Assembly (NCBI RefSeq): GCF_001442535.1
Contig: NZ_CP013141.1
Coordinates: forward strand, 4,109,930-4,173,929
DNA: 64,000 bases
Reading direction: 5' to 3'
Source of the DNA: Lysobacter antibioticus
GTDB taxonomy: Bacteria > Pseudomonadota > Gammaproteobacteria > Xanthomonadales > Xanthomonadaceae
Part shown: positions 43,708 through 52,913 of the stretch, piece after piece
Layout: each line of letters starts with the position of its first letter
Position numbering within the stretch: the first letter of the stretch is position 1
Position numbers and translations under genes: made by a program
Notes under the pieces: generated by a model
Seen by the model: only the letters and a program-made list of their open reading frames with translations
Databases searched by the model: none
What the model was told of the DNA's origin: nothing

Positions 43708-44779
43708 GCGCGACGCGGCGCAGTGGTTAGCGCGACGCGAGCGTGGCGATTGGTCGGCGCTGGAACAGGCCGAGCTGGACGCCTGGCTCGAGGCCTCGAC
43801 CGCGCACCGGGTCGCGTTCCTGCGCCTGGACGCGGCCTGGGCGCAGAGCGACCGGCTCAAGGCGCTCGGCGCCGGTTCCGCCTCGGACGGCGTGCCGGCG
43901 CGCGGGCAATGGAGGCATTCGAGCTTCGATCTGCAGGCGCCGCGCGCCGAGGCGACGGCGGAGCCGTCGTCGACACAGGCCGCGACCGGTCACGATGCCG
44001 CCGCGCTGGTGTTCGCGCCGCGCCGGTCGGCAGGGCGTGGCGGACGCGGGCTGCGTTATGCCGCCGTCGCCGTGCTCGCGCTGGTGGGGGTCGCCTCGTT
44101 CTGGGGCTGGCAGCGTCATGCCGTGGTCGAACAGGCGTCGTACCGCACCGCAATGGGCGATCTCAGCGACGTCGCCCTGGCCGACGGCTCGCAGGCGACG
44201 CTGAGCAGCGACAGCCGCATCGAGGTGGCCTTGTCGCGCAGCGAGCGCCATGTCGAGCTGCAGCAGGGCGAGGCCTTCTTTGATGTGGCCAAGGATGCGC
44301 GGCGGCCGTTCGCGGTGGTGGCCGGCGGCCGCCGGGTGATCGCGGTCGGCACCCGCTTCTCGGTGCGCCGCGAGGGCGCCGACCTGCGCGTGGTCGTCAC
44401 CGAAGGCACGGTGCGGCTCGAATCCGAGCCGGTCGGCGGCCGTCGCCAGCCCACCAGCGTATTGCCCGCCGGCAGCACCGCCTTCGCCAGCCGCAGCGGC
44501 GTGCTGGTGCGCATCGGTTCGGTCGAGGACGCCGAGCGCCAGGTCGATTGGCGCCGCGGTTACCTGGTGTTCCGCGATACGCCGTTGAGCGCGGCCGCGG
44601 CCGAGTTCAACCGCTATAACGCCCGCAAGATCGTCATCGGCGATGCCGCCGCGGGCGAGCTGCGGGTCGGCGGTAACTTCCGCTGGTCCAACACCGAAGT
44701 GTTCGTGCGCCTGCTCGAACAGGTCACGCCGGTCCGTGTCGAGCACCACCCGGACCGCATCGTCCTGCACAGCCGCTAG
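43685..44779 (+). CDS. FecR-like anti-sigma factor
   Basis: 364 aa. N-terminal DUF4880-like cytoplasmic part: IERDAAQWLARRERGDWSALEQAELDAWLEASTAHRVAFLRLDAAW. One membrane helix at about 119-140 (LRYAAVAVLALVGVASFWGW). Periplasmic FecR domain: YRTAMGDLSDVALADGSQATL, GEAFFDVAKDARRPFAVVAGGRRVIAVGTRFSV; a C-terminal STN-like segment (GYLVFRDTPLSAAAAEFNRYN) meets the receptor. It overlaps the sigma gene, so it is translated with it. Confidence 0.94.
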   Translation: MASSRQIERDAAQWLARRERGDWSALEQAELDAWLEASTAHRVAFLRLDAAWAQSDRLKALGAGSASDGVPARGQWRHSSFDLQAPRAEATAEPSSTQAATGHDAAALVFAPRRSAGRGGRGLRYAAVAVLALVGVASFWGWQRHAVVEQASYRTAMGDLSDVALADGSQATLSSDSRIEVALSRSERHVELQQGEAFFDVAKDARRPFAVVAGGRRVIAVGTRFSVRREGADLRVVVTEGTVRLESEPVGGRRQPTSVLPAGSTAFASRSGVLVRIGSVEDAERQVDWRRGYLVFRDTPLSAAAAEFNRYNARKIVIGDAAAGELRVGGNFRWSNTEVFVRLLEQVTPVRVEHHPDRIVLHSR

Positions 44780-44882
44780 CCGGCTCCGCGCCGGCATACC
44801 GCAGCGCGTGCGGGATTTGCCGGCTTCGTTCGTCCTGATATCCCGATGGGCGCTGCAAGGCGCCGATGGGGAGGGGAACCCG

Positions 44883-47800
44883 ATGTCGCGAAGTGCGCGT
44901 GTGTGGTTGTTGAGTCTGGCCTGTTCGGCCGTGTTGTCCGCCCAGGCGCAAGTCGCGGCGAAGCATGAGGCGATCGACATCCCGGCTGGGGAGCTGGTGT
45001 CGGCGCTGGATGTGTTGGCGAGGCAGTCGGGAGTGCAGTTCGTTTACCGCGCCGACCGCTTGAAGGGGCTGCGTACACGCGGGGTGCGGGGCGAGATGTC
45101 GGCCGAAGCCGCGCTCGACCGCCTGCTGCTCGGTAGCGGCTACGTGGCGCGGCGTGATGCGTCGGGGGCGATGGTGATCGTCAAGGACCCGACGCCGCCC
45201 AAGCCGCGCAAGGCGAAGTCGTTGGCGCCGATGGGGAGCGGCGCCGACATCGTCGAGGCGTCGCCGGCGACGATGACCGAGCTGGAAGGCGTGCAGGTCA
45301 CCGGTTCGCGCATTCCGCGCAGCCAGATCGAAGGCCCGGCGCCGATCACGGTGATGACCGCGCAGGAGATCAAGGCCAACGGCTTCACCACCGTGCCCGA
45401 CGTACTGCGGGCGATGACCCAGAACGGCGGCGAGACCCAGAGCCAGCAGTCGGCCAGCGCCGCCGACTTCTCGCCGGGCGCGCAGCAGGTCGACCTGCGC
45501 GGGCTCGGCCCGAACCACACCCTGGTGCTGGTCAACGGCCGGCGCATCGCCGACTTCCCGATGCCGTTCAAGGGCCGCAGCAACTTCACCGACATCTCCA
45601 ATATTCCGCTCGGCATGGTCGACCGGATCGAGATCCTGACCGGCAGCGCCTCGGCGATCTACGGCTCGGACGCGATCTCCGGCGTGGTCAATTTCATCCT
45701 TAAAAAGCGCGCCGACGGCACCACGGTCGACTTTCGCCTCGGCGACACCACGCGCGGCGGCGGCGAGTCGTTCAACCTCGGCGTCTCCAGCGGCTATGGC
45801 AACGATCGCTTCAATGCGGTCTACGGCTTCGAGCTGCAGGTGCAGAACCCGCTGTGGGCCTACGAGCGCTCGATCCAGGACTCGACCCGGGACGCGCCGA
45901 CCGCAAGCACGCGCGCCGCGCGCCGCGCCTTCCTGCGCACCAACTGGTACGACGAATACCTCGACCCCGGCGCCGCCTGCGGCCCGCTGGCTTCGCTCAA
46001 CGGCGGTACCACGTATCGCGCCGCGCGTCCCGGCTGGGGGCCGGACGGCGAGGACGGCTATTACTGCGGCAGCGACGAGTCGATCGGCTACGGCACCATG
46101 ATCAACGAACGCAAAGGCCTCAATGCCTACGCCTCGTTGAGTTACGCCTTCGGCGACGACAGCGAATGGTTCGCCGATGTGCAGCTGGGCTATCACGAAC
46201 TGTCGATGTACCGCGACGTCACCGAATGGAGCTACCAGGCCCCGGACGGCAACGAGGCCGGTTACTTCTACAACCGGGCCACCGACCAGGTCGAGTATTG
46301 GCAGCGTCAGTTTTCGCCCGAGGAAATGGGCGGCCTCGACCGCGGCATGATCCGCAACCGGCAGCGCACTTTCAGCCTCGCCACCGGGTTCAAGGGCCGC
46401 TTCGGCGAGGCCTGGGACTGGGAAGCCGCACTGAGCCACTCGCAGTATCAATCGACGATCAGTTGGCCGCAGATCGTCGCGTCCCGGGCCAATGATCTGT
46501 TCCTCGGTCCGCAACTCGGCGTCGACGACGACGGTTTCGCGATCTTCGACGCCGACCCCGAGCGCCTGTACCGACCCTTGAGCCGGCAGGAGTACGACGC
46601 CATCGGCGCGCGTTCGACCTACCGGCCGAAGTCGCGCACCGACGCGCTGTCGCTGACCCTGACCAATACAGACTTGTTCGCCCTGCCGGCCGGCGAGGTC
46701 GGTTTCGCCGGCACGCTCGAACTCGGCAACCAGAGCTACGACCTGCGCCCCGACCCGCTCGCCACCGGCTATCACTACTACAGCTGGCGCGATTCCGACG
46801 GCCACGGCAGTCGCGACCGCTGGGCCGCGGCCGGCGAATTGCGCTTGCCTTTGCACGAGCGCTTGAACCTCAGCGTCGCCGGCCGCTACGACCAATACCG
46901 CTACGGCGGCCACGACATCGATAAGTTCACCTACAGCGCCGGTCTGGAATGGCGGCCGGTCGATTCCTTGTTGTTGCGCGGTTCCTACGGCACCGCGTTC
47001 CGCGCGCCGGACCTGCATTACGTGTTCGCCGGCGAAGGCAACCAGGAATCGAGCGGGATCGACTATTACCGTTGCCGCAGCGAAGAGCCCGACAGCGATC
47101 TCAACGATTGCTCGTACGGCGACGAAGGCCTGGTCGTCACCCGCAGCGGCAACCGCAAGCTGGAACCGGAAACCAGCACCTCGTGGACCGCGGGCGTGGT
47201 CTGGTCGCCGCGCTCGAACCTGGACTTCTCCGCCGACTACTTCGACATCGATCTGCGCGACCAGGTTCAGGACCTGCGCATCGACGACGTGCTGCGCGAC
47301 GAAGCCGGCTGCCGCCTGGGCACGCGCGCCGACGGCAGCGCGGTCGATGCCGGCTCGCCGACCTGCGCCGATGCCTTGGCGCGGATCCGGCGCTCCGGCG
47401 AAGGCAAGCTCTACGGCGTCTACGTCAACCCGATCAACATCGCCAGCGAACGCACCAGCGGCGTCGATTTCAGCGCCCATTACCGCCTCGACACCGGCCT
47501 GGGCAGCTTTCGCCTCGGCGCCAGCTACACCTGGGTGCGCGAGCACGAAAGCCAGCAGTACGCCGGCGACCGCGTCGAAGACCAGTTCGCGGTCAACAGC
47601 GGTTTCGACATCCCGCGCACCAAGGCCAGCGCCAGCGTGAGTTGGGAAAAGGAGCGCTGGTCGGCGACGCTGCACGGCGAACGCCTGGGCCGATTGCCGA
47701 GCGGGGATTCCTATAACGAGATCTATGAGCCCGGCGGCGACGCCGGCGCCTGGATCGGCGCGACCTATCGCTACAACGCTTCGCTGCGCTACCGCTTCAG

Positions 47801-47966
47801 CGACCACGCCCAGCTGTCGCTGGCGGTGACCAATCTGTTCGACAAGTTGCCGCCGAAGGATGCGACCTACAGCAGCTACCCGTATTACGACGTGTCCTGG
47901 TTCGATGCCGTCGGCCGCCAGGTCTTTCTGCAATACACCCACAAATTTGGCGGCCGAGCTCTATAG
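44883..47966 (+). CDS. TonB-dependent receptor with N-terminal STN signalling domain
   Basis: 1027 aa from the ATG at 44883 (GGGGAGGGGAA upstream). Signal peptide ends near AQA; the STN domain (about 30-95) has IDIPAGELVSALDVLARQSGVQFVYRADRLKGL. TonB box region around MTELEGVQVTGSRIPRSQ. The plug has VLRAMTQNGG, VDLRGLGPNHTLVLVNGRRI and MVDRIEILTGSASAIYGSDAISGVVNFILKK. A 22-strand-size barrel follows, ending HKFGGRAL. The STN domain shows that it signals through FecR. Beside the cyanophycinase/isoaspartyl peptidase pair, its ligand may be a cyanophycin fragment or peptide rather than iron. Confidence 0.95.
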   Translation: MSRSARVWLLSLACSAVLSAQAQVAAKHEAIDIPAGELVSALDVLARQSGVQFVYRADRLKGLRTRGVRGEMSAEAALDRLLLGSGYVARRDASGAMVIVKDPTPPKPRKAKSLAPMGSGADIVEASPATMTELEGVQVTGSRIPRSQIEGPAPITVMTAQEIKANGFTTVPDVLRAMTQNGGETQSQQSASAADFSPGAQQVDLRGLGPNHTLVLVNGRRIADFPMPFKGRSNFTDISNIPLGMVDRIEILTGSASAIYGSDAISGVVNFILKKRADGTTVDFRLGDTTRGGGESFNLGVSSGYGNDRFNAVYGFELQVQNPLWAYERSIQDSTRDAPTASTRAARRAFLRTNWYDEYLDPGAACGPLASLNGGTTYRAARPGWGPDGEDGYYCGSDESIGYGTMINERKGLNAYASLSYAFGDDSEWFADVQLGYHELSMYRDVTEWSYQAPDGNEAGYFYNRATDQVEYWQRQFSPEEMGGLDRGMIRNRQRTFSLATGFKGRFGEAWDWEAALSHSQYQSTISWPQIVASRANDLFLGPQLGVDDDGFAIFDADPERLYRPLSRQEYDAIGARSTYRPKSRTDALSLTLTNTDLFALPAGEVGFAGTLELGNQSYDLRPDPLATGYHYYSWRDSDGHGSRDRWAAAGELRLPLHERLNLSVAGRYDQYRYGGHDIDKFTYSAGLEWRPVDSLLLRGSYGTAFRAPDLHYVFAGEGNQESSGIDYYRCRSEEPDSDLNDCSYGDEGLVVTRSGNRKLEPETSTSWTAGVVWSPRSNLDFSADYFDIDLRDQVQDLRIDDVLRDEAGCRLGTRADGSAVDAGSPTCADALARIRRSGEGKLYGVYVNPINIASERTSGVDFSAHYRLDTGLGSFRLGASYTWVREHESQQYAGDRVEDQFAVNSGFDIPRTKASASVSWEKERWSATLHGERLGRLPSGDSYNEIYEPGGDAGAWIGATYRYNASLRYRFSDHAQLSLAVTNLFDKLPPKDATYSSYPYYDVSWFDAVGRQVFLQYTHKFGGRAL

Positions 47967-47979
47967 GCCAACCCCGCGT

Positions 47980-48012
47980 CCCGCGGCAAGGATGGCCGCG
48001 GGGCGATTTTAG
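47980..48012 (+). terminator. Terminator after the TonB receptor gene
   Basis: CCCGCGGC-AAGGATG-GCCGCGGG, an 8-bp stem followed by GCGATTTTAG, 13 bp after the stop codon, between convergent genes. Confidence 0.75.
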
Positions 48013-48049
48013 ATTGCCCGGTTTCCATCGTCAGGCGCCTGCCCGCGCG

Positions 48050-48817
48050 TCAGCGCGCCGTGCGCGCGACGACGAAGATGCGGCGGAACTCGAACCAGGT
48101 GGTGCCGTCGCTGCGCGGCGGATAGGCGCGGTCGAGCTGCGGCGCGAGCTCGGCGCAGAAGCGTTGCCAACCGGCGCCATCGAGCGCGGCCTTGATCGGG
48201 CGCAAGGCCGTGCCGCTGATCCATTCCAGCACTGCATCCGGGCCGGACAGACGCTGCACGTAGGTGGTTTCCCAGGGATCGACCTCGCAGCCCTGCGTCG
48301 CCAGCAATTCGGCGTAGGCGCGCGGCGCATCGACCGCGCTTCCTTCGCGCAGTTCGACCGGGCCCAGCAGCGGCGCCCACGAGGCGCTGGCCGCCAGCTC
48401 GCGCACCAGCACGTGCGAGGGCGCATCGAAGTTGCCCGGCACCTGGATCGCGATCCACGCGCCGCCCGGCAGCTGGCGCGCCCAACGACGCAGCAACTCA
48501 CGATGCTCGGGCACCCATTGCAGCACCGCGTTCGAGACCACCACGTCGGTGTCGGGCCGCGGCACCCAGTCGCGCACGTCGCGCAATTCGGCGGCGACGC
48601 CGGCGGCCCGCGCCGCTTGCACCATCTCGGCTGAGTTGTCGCTGGCTTCGAGCTTGGCCGCGGGCCAGCGCGCGGCGAGCGCACGGGTCAGATTGCCGGG
48701 GCCGCAGCCCAGGTCGACCACGCGGCGCGGACGCTCGGCGTGCACGCGTTCGATCAGGTCGAAGAACGGCCGACCGCGCAGATCGGCGAAGTCGAGGTAC
48801 TTATCGGGGTCCCACAT
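48050..48817 (-). CDS. tam: Trans-aconitate 2-methyltransferase
   Basis: 255 aa. It starts MWDPDKYLDFADLRGRPFFDLI and has motif I VVDLGCGPGNLTRALAARWP, SDNSAEMVQAARA, VVSNAVLQWVPEH and AWIAIQVPGNFDAPSH, all standard for Tam. The enzyme methylates trans-aconitate to relieve inhibition of the TCA cycle. Length equals the family norm. It stands alone, convergent with the TonB receptor. The gap 48818-49107 shows no clear element beyond a presumed promoter. Confidence 0.93.
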   Translation of the reverse strand: MWDPDKYLDFADLRGRPFFDLIERVHAERPRRVVDLGCGPGNLTRALAARWPAAKLEASDNSAEMVQAARAAGVAAELRDVRDWVPRPDTDVVVSNAVLQWVPEHRELLRRWARQLPGGAWIAIQVPGNFDAPSHVLVRELAASASWAPLLGPVELREGSAVDAPRAYAELLATQGCEVDPWETTYVQRLSGPDAVLEWISGTALRPIKAALDGAGWQRFCAELAPQLDRAYPPRSDGTTWFEFRRIFVVARTAR

Positions 48818-49107
48818 GGCGAGCTCCGCGAACCGATGGTCGGTCGGATGTCAGTCTTCGGTGGTCCGTCTTCGTGCATGCGCGGCGCTGCGATCGGGCA
48901 GGCGCGCTGCGGAGCTCGGCGTCGTAGTTCACGCTCAGCATTCCATCACCGGCGTTAACGCGATGTTGAATCGTGTAGGCGATCACAACTGGAGCGTGAG
49001 CGACTAAGGCCTTCGGCAAGTCTATGAACGAACGGTCATAAACTTCGTCGCCGCATCGATTATGGTGCCGCGCACAGGGGGCTTCGACCTGACCGGAGCC
49101 TTGCACC

Positions 49108-49446
49108 ATGAGTACGAAATCTTCCGCCGACGCTACGACTTTGCCCTTGAGTTACTGGGCGTTGAACTATCGTCATGCGGCGTTCTATCGCGATGGCACC
49201 CGGTTCGAGGATTACGCACCGGCGATCTATCTCGGCATCACCGCGCAGATCGAGAATCCGGGCCTGGTCTTCGACGACGTGGTGCCCGAGCTGGAAGCGC
49301 GTTATCAGCAGATCTGTTCCGGATCGACGCTGTCCTGGTCGCAGGCCGCCTGTGCGGCGGAAGCGGCGTGGACGCGTGCGCGGATGATTTCCGGCGCGGC
49401 CCGCGCCGCGTTCGAGTCCGAGCTCGCCCGGCGTCGCGCCGCCTGA
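49108..49446 (+). CDS. Hypothetical small protein
   Basis: 112 aa starting MSTKSSADATTLPLSYWALNYRHAAFYRDGTRFEDYAPAIYLG, then ELEARYQQICSGSTLSWSQA and an Ala-rich helical end. There is no signal or membrane helix; it is rich in aromatic residues in its first half. Family not recognised. Intact frame and coding-like composition support it; GGAG lies about 8 bp upstream of the ATG. Confidence 0.7.
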   Translation: MSTKSSADATTLPLSYWALNYRHAAFYRDGTRFEDYAPAIYLGITAQIENPGLVFDDVVPELEARYQQICSGSTLSWSQAACAAEAAWTRARMISGAARAAFESELARRRAA

Positions 49447-49514
49447 ACCCGGCGATGCGCGCCCGCGGCCATGGGCCCGGGCGCGCCGATTCCTTACTCG
49501 CCGGCTTTTCGCGC

Positions 49515-50588
49515 TCAGGCGCGTGCTTGGTACCAGCCCTTGCTGGCATTGACGATCCGCACCACCGACAGCATCACCGGCACTTCCACCAGCACCCCGA
49601 CCACCGTGGCCAGCGCGGCGCCGGAGTGCACGCCGAACAGGCCGACCGCGGCGGCCACCGCCAGCTCGAAGAAGTTGCTCGCGCCGATCAGCGCCGACGG
49701 GCCGGCGACGCTGTGCGCTACGCCCAATTTGCGATTGAGCAGATACGACAGGCCCGAAGTGAAATAGACCTGGATCAGGATCGGCACCGCGAGCATCGCG
49801 ATGATCGCCGGCTGGGCCACGATCTGCCGGCCCTGGAAACCGAACAACAGCACCAGCATCAGCAACAGGGCGGCCAACGACAGCGGGCCGAGGCGATGCA
49901 GCAGTTTCTGCAAGGCGGCCTCGCCGCCGCGGCGCAGCACCGCCTTGCGCAGCAGCATCGCCATCGCCACCGGCGCGACGATGTACAGACCGACCGACAA
50001 CAGCAGAGTCGACCACGGCACCACGATCGACGACAGCCCCAGCAGCAGGCCGACGATCGGCGCGAACGCGACCACCATGATCAGGTCGTTGAGCGCGACC
50101 TGGCTCAGGGTGAACTCCGGATCGCCGTCGCACAGGTGGCTCCACACGAACACCATCGCCGTGCACGGTGCGGCGGCGAGTAGGATCAGGCCGGCGACGT
50201 AGGAGTCGAGTTGTTCGACCGGCAGGCGGTCGGCGAAGGCATGGCGGATGAAGATCCAGGCCAGCATCGCCATCGAGAACGGTTTGACCGCCCAGTTTAC
50301 GAACAAGGTCACGCCGATGCCGCGCCACTGCCGGCGTACCTGCGCCATCGCGGCGAAGTCGATCTTCAGCAACATCGGAACGATCATCAGCCAGATCAGC
50401 GCTGCCGCCGGCAGGTTGACCTGGGCGACCTCGGCTTCGCCGAGGCTCGCGAACAGCCCCGGCAGGGCGTAGCCGAGCGCGGTGCCGGCGACGATGCAGG
50501 CCAGCACCCACCAAGTCAGGTGGCGCTCGAACGCGCCCATGCGCTTGGCCAGCGGCGCCGGCGCGGCGGCTTGCGCGGCCGCGCTCAT
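49515..50588 (-). CDS. acr3: ACR3-family arsenite efflux permease
   Basis: 357 aa with ten membrane helices from the ATG at 50588, which overlaps the arsR stop (ATGA). Signatures: FERHLTWWVLACIVAGTALGYALPG, IWLMIVPMLLKIDF, and AAPCTAMVFVWSHLCDGDPEFTLSQVALND with the conserved Cys needed for As(III) transport. It exports arsenite using proton motive force. The gene is often named arsB or acr3; this is ACR3, not ArsB. Translational coupling to arsR places it under As(III) control. Confidence 0.96.
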   Translation of the reverse strand: MSAAAQAAAPAPLAKRMGAFERHLTWWVLACIVAGTALGYALPGLFASLGEAEVAQVNLPAAALIWLMIVPMLLKIDFAAMAQVRRQWRGIGVTLFVNWAVKPFSMAMLAWIFIRHAFADRLPVEQLDSYVAGLILLAAAPCTAMVFVWSHLCDGDPEFTLSQVALNDLIMVVAFAPIVGLLLGLSSIVVPWSTLLLSVGLYIVAPVAMAMLLRKAVLRRGGEAALQKLLHRLGPLSLAALLLMLVLLFGFQGRQIVAQPAIIAMLAVPILIQVYFTSGLSYLLNRKLGVAHSVAGPSALIGASNFFELAVAAAVGLFGVHSGAALATVVGVLVEVPVMLSVVRIVNASKGWYQARA

Positions 50589-50944
50589 GCCTGCGCCTGC
50601 TTCGGGCTTGCGCAGCTGCCGGCCTGCGGGTCGCACGCGGCCGGTGCGCACTGTTGCGGCTGGCCGCCGCAGCAGTTGCGGGTCAGGAACTCGATCAGGC
50701 CGTTCATGGCGCCGAAGTCGGCGCGGTAGCAGATGTAGCGGCCCTGTGACTCGCCCTGCACCAGGCCGGCGGCGCTGAGTTCCTTGAGGTGGAAGGACAG
50801 GGTCGCGCCCGGCAGCGCCAGGGCCTCGGCGATCTCGCCGGCCATGCGTCCCGCCGGACCGGCCTCGACCAGCAGGCGGAAGATCGACAGACGGGTGGAC
50901 TGGCCCAGGGCGGCCAGGGCGGTGGTGGCTTGATTGATTTCCAT
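50585..50944 (-). CDS. arsR: Arsenic-responsive repressor ArsR
   Basis: 119 aa. Winged helix: ALGQSTRLSIFRLLVEAGPAGRMAGEIAEALALPGATLSFHLKELSAAGLV. The usual alpha-3 CxC motif is absent; instead the C-terminus has NCCGGQPQQC and further cysteines, as in ArsR types that bind As(III) by a C-terminal Cys triad. It represses the divergent promoter region 50945-50990, which holds a TACTAT -10-like hexamer (minus strand) and TTC/GAA half-sites close to its own start codon. Confidence 0.93.
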   Translation of the reverse strand: MEINQATTALAALGQSTRLSIFRLLVEAGPAGRMAGEIAEALALPGATLSFHLKELSAAGLVQGESQGRYICYRADFGAMNGLIEFLTRNCCGGQPQQCAPAACDPQAGSCASPKQAQA

Positions 50945-50990
50945 AATTCCAGAATAGTAGAAACGAAACCCGACCTCAAGCCGACCCGCC
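50945..50990. promoter_or_regulatory. Divergent ars promoter/operator region
   Basis: A 46-bp gap between arsR and arsH. On the minus strand TACTAT lies about 10 bp before TCTGGA and the arsR ATG; the AT-rich run TTCCAGAATAGTAGAA includes repeated GAA/TTC half-sites typical of ArsR operators. The compact spacing suggests short leaders for both transcripts. Confidence 0.5.
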
Positions 50991-51845
50991 ATGACCCAAT
51001 TACCCAACCTCGTCAGCGCCGCCCTGGACCTGCCCGACCTCGACAAGCTCGCCCTAAGCGGCACGACCCACCCGCCGCGGATCCTGATCCTGTACGGCTC
51101 GCTGCGCCCGCAGTCGTTCAGCCGCAAGGCCGCGCTCGAAGCCGAGCGCATCCTGCGCCACTTCGGCGCCGAGACCCGGGTGTTCGACCCGCACGATCTG
51201 CCGATCCTCGACAGCGTGAGCGCGGACCATCCCAAAGTGCGGCAGTTACGCGAGTGGTCGCAATGGTCCGAGGGCCAGGTCTGGGTCAGTCCGGAGCGCC
51301 ACGGCAGCCCGACCGCGGTGTTCAAGAACCAGATCGACTGGCTGCCGCTGGAGGAGGGCAGCGTGCGCCCGACCCAGGGCCGCACCCTCGCGGTCATGCA
51401 GGTCTGCGGCGGCTCGCAATCGTTCAACGTGGTCAACGCGCTGCGCGTGCTCGGCCGCTGGATGCGCATGATCACCATCCCGAACCAGTCGTCGGTGCCG
51501 AAGGCCTGGCAGGAGTTCGACGAGCACGGGCGCATGAAACCCTCGCCGTATTACGATCGCATCGTCGACGTGATGGAGGAACTGTTCAAATTCACCCTGC
51601 TGGTGCGCGACCGCAGCGACTACCTCAGCAGCCGCTACAGCGAGCGCAAGGGCGACCTCGCCGCGCAGGCGCTGGCGGTCGCATCCGGCGCGGTGGCACT
51701 GCCCGCGACCGCAGCTGCCGATGACGCTGCGAACGATGCGGCGAATGAGGCCGAAGCCGATACGAACACCGCAACCCGCCCCAGCGCTGCTGCGCGCATG
51801 CCGTCGGCGTGCTGCGGCCCTGCCTGCGCCTCCAACCAGAGCTGA
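50991..51845 (+). CDS. arsH: ArsH, NADPH-dependent FMN reductase / organoarsenical oxidase
   Basis: 284 aa. Flavodoxin-like fold with the FMN loop [18 protein letters not shown], followed by [34 protein letters not shown] and [16 protein letters not shown], all ArsH hallmarks. ArsH oxidises trivalent methyl or aryl arsenicals. The C-terminus is extended by an Ala/Asp/Glu-rich stretch ending in [13 protein letters not shown], with a cysteine cluster unusual for the family, perhaps a metalloid site. Confidence 0.95.
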   Translation: MTQLPNLVSAALDLPDLDKLALSGTTHPPRILILYGSLRPQSFSRKAALEAERILRHFGAETRVFDPHDLPILDSVSADHPKVRQLREWSQWSEGQVWVSPERHGSPTAVFKNQIDWLPLEEGSVRPTQGRTLAVMQVCGGSQSFNVVNALRVLGRWMRMITIPNQSSVPKAWQEFDEHGRMKPSPYYDRIVDVMEELFKFTLLVRDRSDYLSSRYSERKGDLAAQALAVASGAVALPATAAADDAANDAANEAEADTNTATRPSAAARMPSACCGPACASNQS

Positions 51846-51848
51846 GCC

Positions 51849-52268
51849 ATGGACGTCACGATCTACCACAACCCTGCCTGCGGCACCTCGCGCAATACCC
51901 TGGCCCTGATCCGCCACGCCGGGATCGAGCCGACCGTGATCGAGTACCTGCAGGACCCGCCCTCGCGCGCGGCCCTGGTCGAGTTGATCGCCGCCGCCGG
52001 CCTCAGCGTCCGCGAGGCCATGCGCCAGAACGTACCGCCCTATGTCGAGCGCGGCCTCGACGACCCCGCACTGACGGACGATGCCCTGATCGAAGCGATG
52101 CTGCGCGAGCCGATCCTGATCAACCGTCCCTTCGTGGTCAGCCCGCTCGGCGTGCGCCTGTGCCGTCCGTCCGAACTCGTGCTCGACCTGTTGCCGCCGA
52201 TCACCCGGCCTTTCAGCAAGGAAGACGGCGAAGTCGTGATCGATGCCGACGGGCGCCGGGTGTCGTAG
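51849..52268 (+). CDS. arsC: Glutaredoxin-dependent arsenate reductase ArsC
   Basis: 139 aa, 3 bp after arsH. The active-site Cys lies in VTIYHNPACGTSRNTLAL (Cys12), with REPILINRPFVVSPLGVRLCRP supplying the arginines that bind arsenate. Length matches the E. coli plasmid-type ArsC. It reduces As(V) to As(III) for export by ACR3. Spacing indicates co-transcription with arsH. Confidence 0.96.
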   Translation: MDVTIYHNPACGTSRNTLALIRHAGIEPTVIEYLQDPPSRAALVELIAAAGLSVREAMRQNVPPYVERGLDDPALTDDALIEAMLREPILINRPFVVSPLGVRLCRPSELVLDLLPPITRPFSKEDGEVVIDADGRRVS

Positions 52269-52324
52269 CCTCGCAGGCTGATCGGTCAAGATACCAACGA
52301 ACCTCCGCCCACCCGGAAACCCCG

Positions 52325-52780
52325 ATGACGCCCGCCATACGCCCGCTCGCCGCCGACGAAACCGCCGCCGTGCGCACCTTGTTGGCCGACAGCGGCCTGC
52401 CGATCGACGATCTGGCCAGCGCCGCGATCGAGTTCCGCGTCGCAGTCGACGAAAACCAGGCGATGCTCGGCGTGGTCGGCATCGAGGTATTCGATGAGGC
52501 CGGCCTGCTGCGCTCCCTTGCGGTCGAGCCACGGGCCCGCCACCGCGGCATCGGCGATGCCCTCGCTTCGTCGCTGGAAGCCGATGCGCGCGCACGCGGC
52601 CTGCGCCAATTGGTGCTGCTGACCCAGACCGCCGAAACTTTCTTCGCCCGCCGCGGCTACACCGTCATCGACCGGGCCGCCGCCCCGGCCGGCATCCAGC
52701 GCAGCGCGGAGTTCCGCTCGCTGTGCCCGGCCTCGGCGGTGTGCATGAGCTTGGTGCTCGAGCCGGCGCGGCTTGGTTGA
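52325..52780 (+). CDS. arsN2: ArsN2-type GNAT acetyltransferase
   Basis: 151 aa from the ATG at 52325. Single GNAT domain: IRPLAADETAAVRTLLADSGLP, LLRSLAVEPRARHRGIGDALASSLEADARARG (acetyl-CoA loop RHRGIG) and TQTAETFFARRGYTVIDR. The opening and the ars context fit arsenic-resistance N-acetyltransferases (ArsN2). Some ArsN proteins acetylate arsinothricin or phosphinothricin; the substrate here is not established. Confidence 0.85.
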   Translation: MTPAIRPLAADETAAVRTLLADSGLPIDDLASAAIEFRVAVDENQAMLGVVGIEVFDEAGLLRSLAVEPRARHRGIGDALASSLEADARARGLRQLVLLTQTAETFFARRGYTVIDRAAAPAGIQRSAEFRSLCPASAVCMSLVLEPARLG

Positions 52781-52913
52781 CGCAGTGCGTCGGTAGCGTG
52801 CGGCCGGCAGGACCGTTTGAGAGCGATATCCGAGTACGCCATCGCGCCGGCGTCCGCATCTGGCCGCGGACTGCGTTAATCGAATGGGGCAGTACTGGAG
52901 ATGGACCTCGGAT

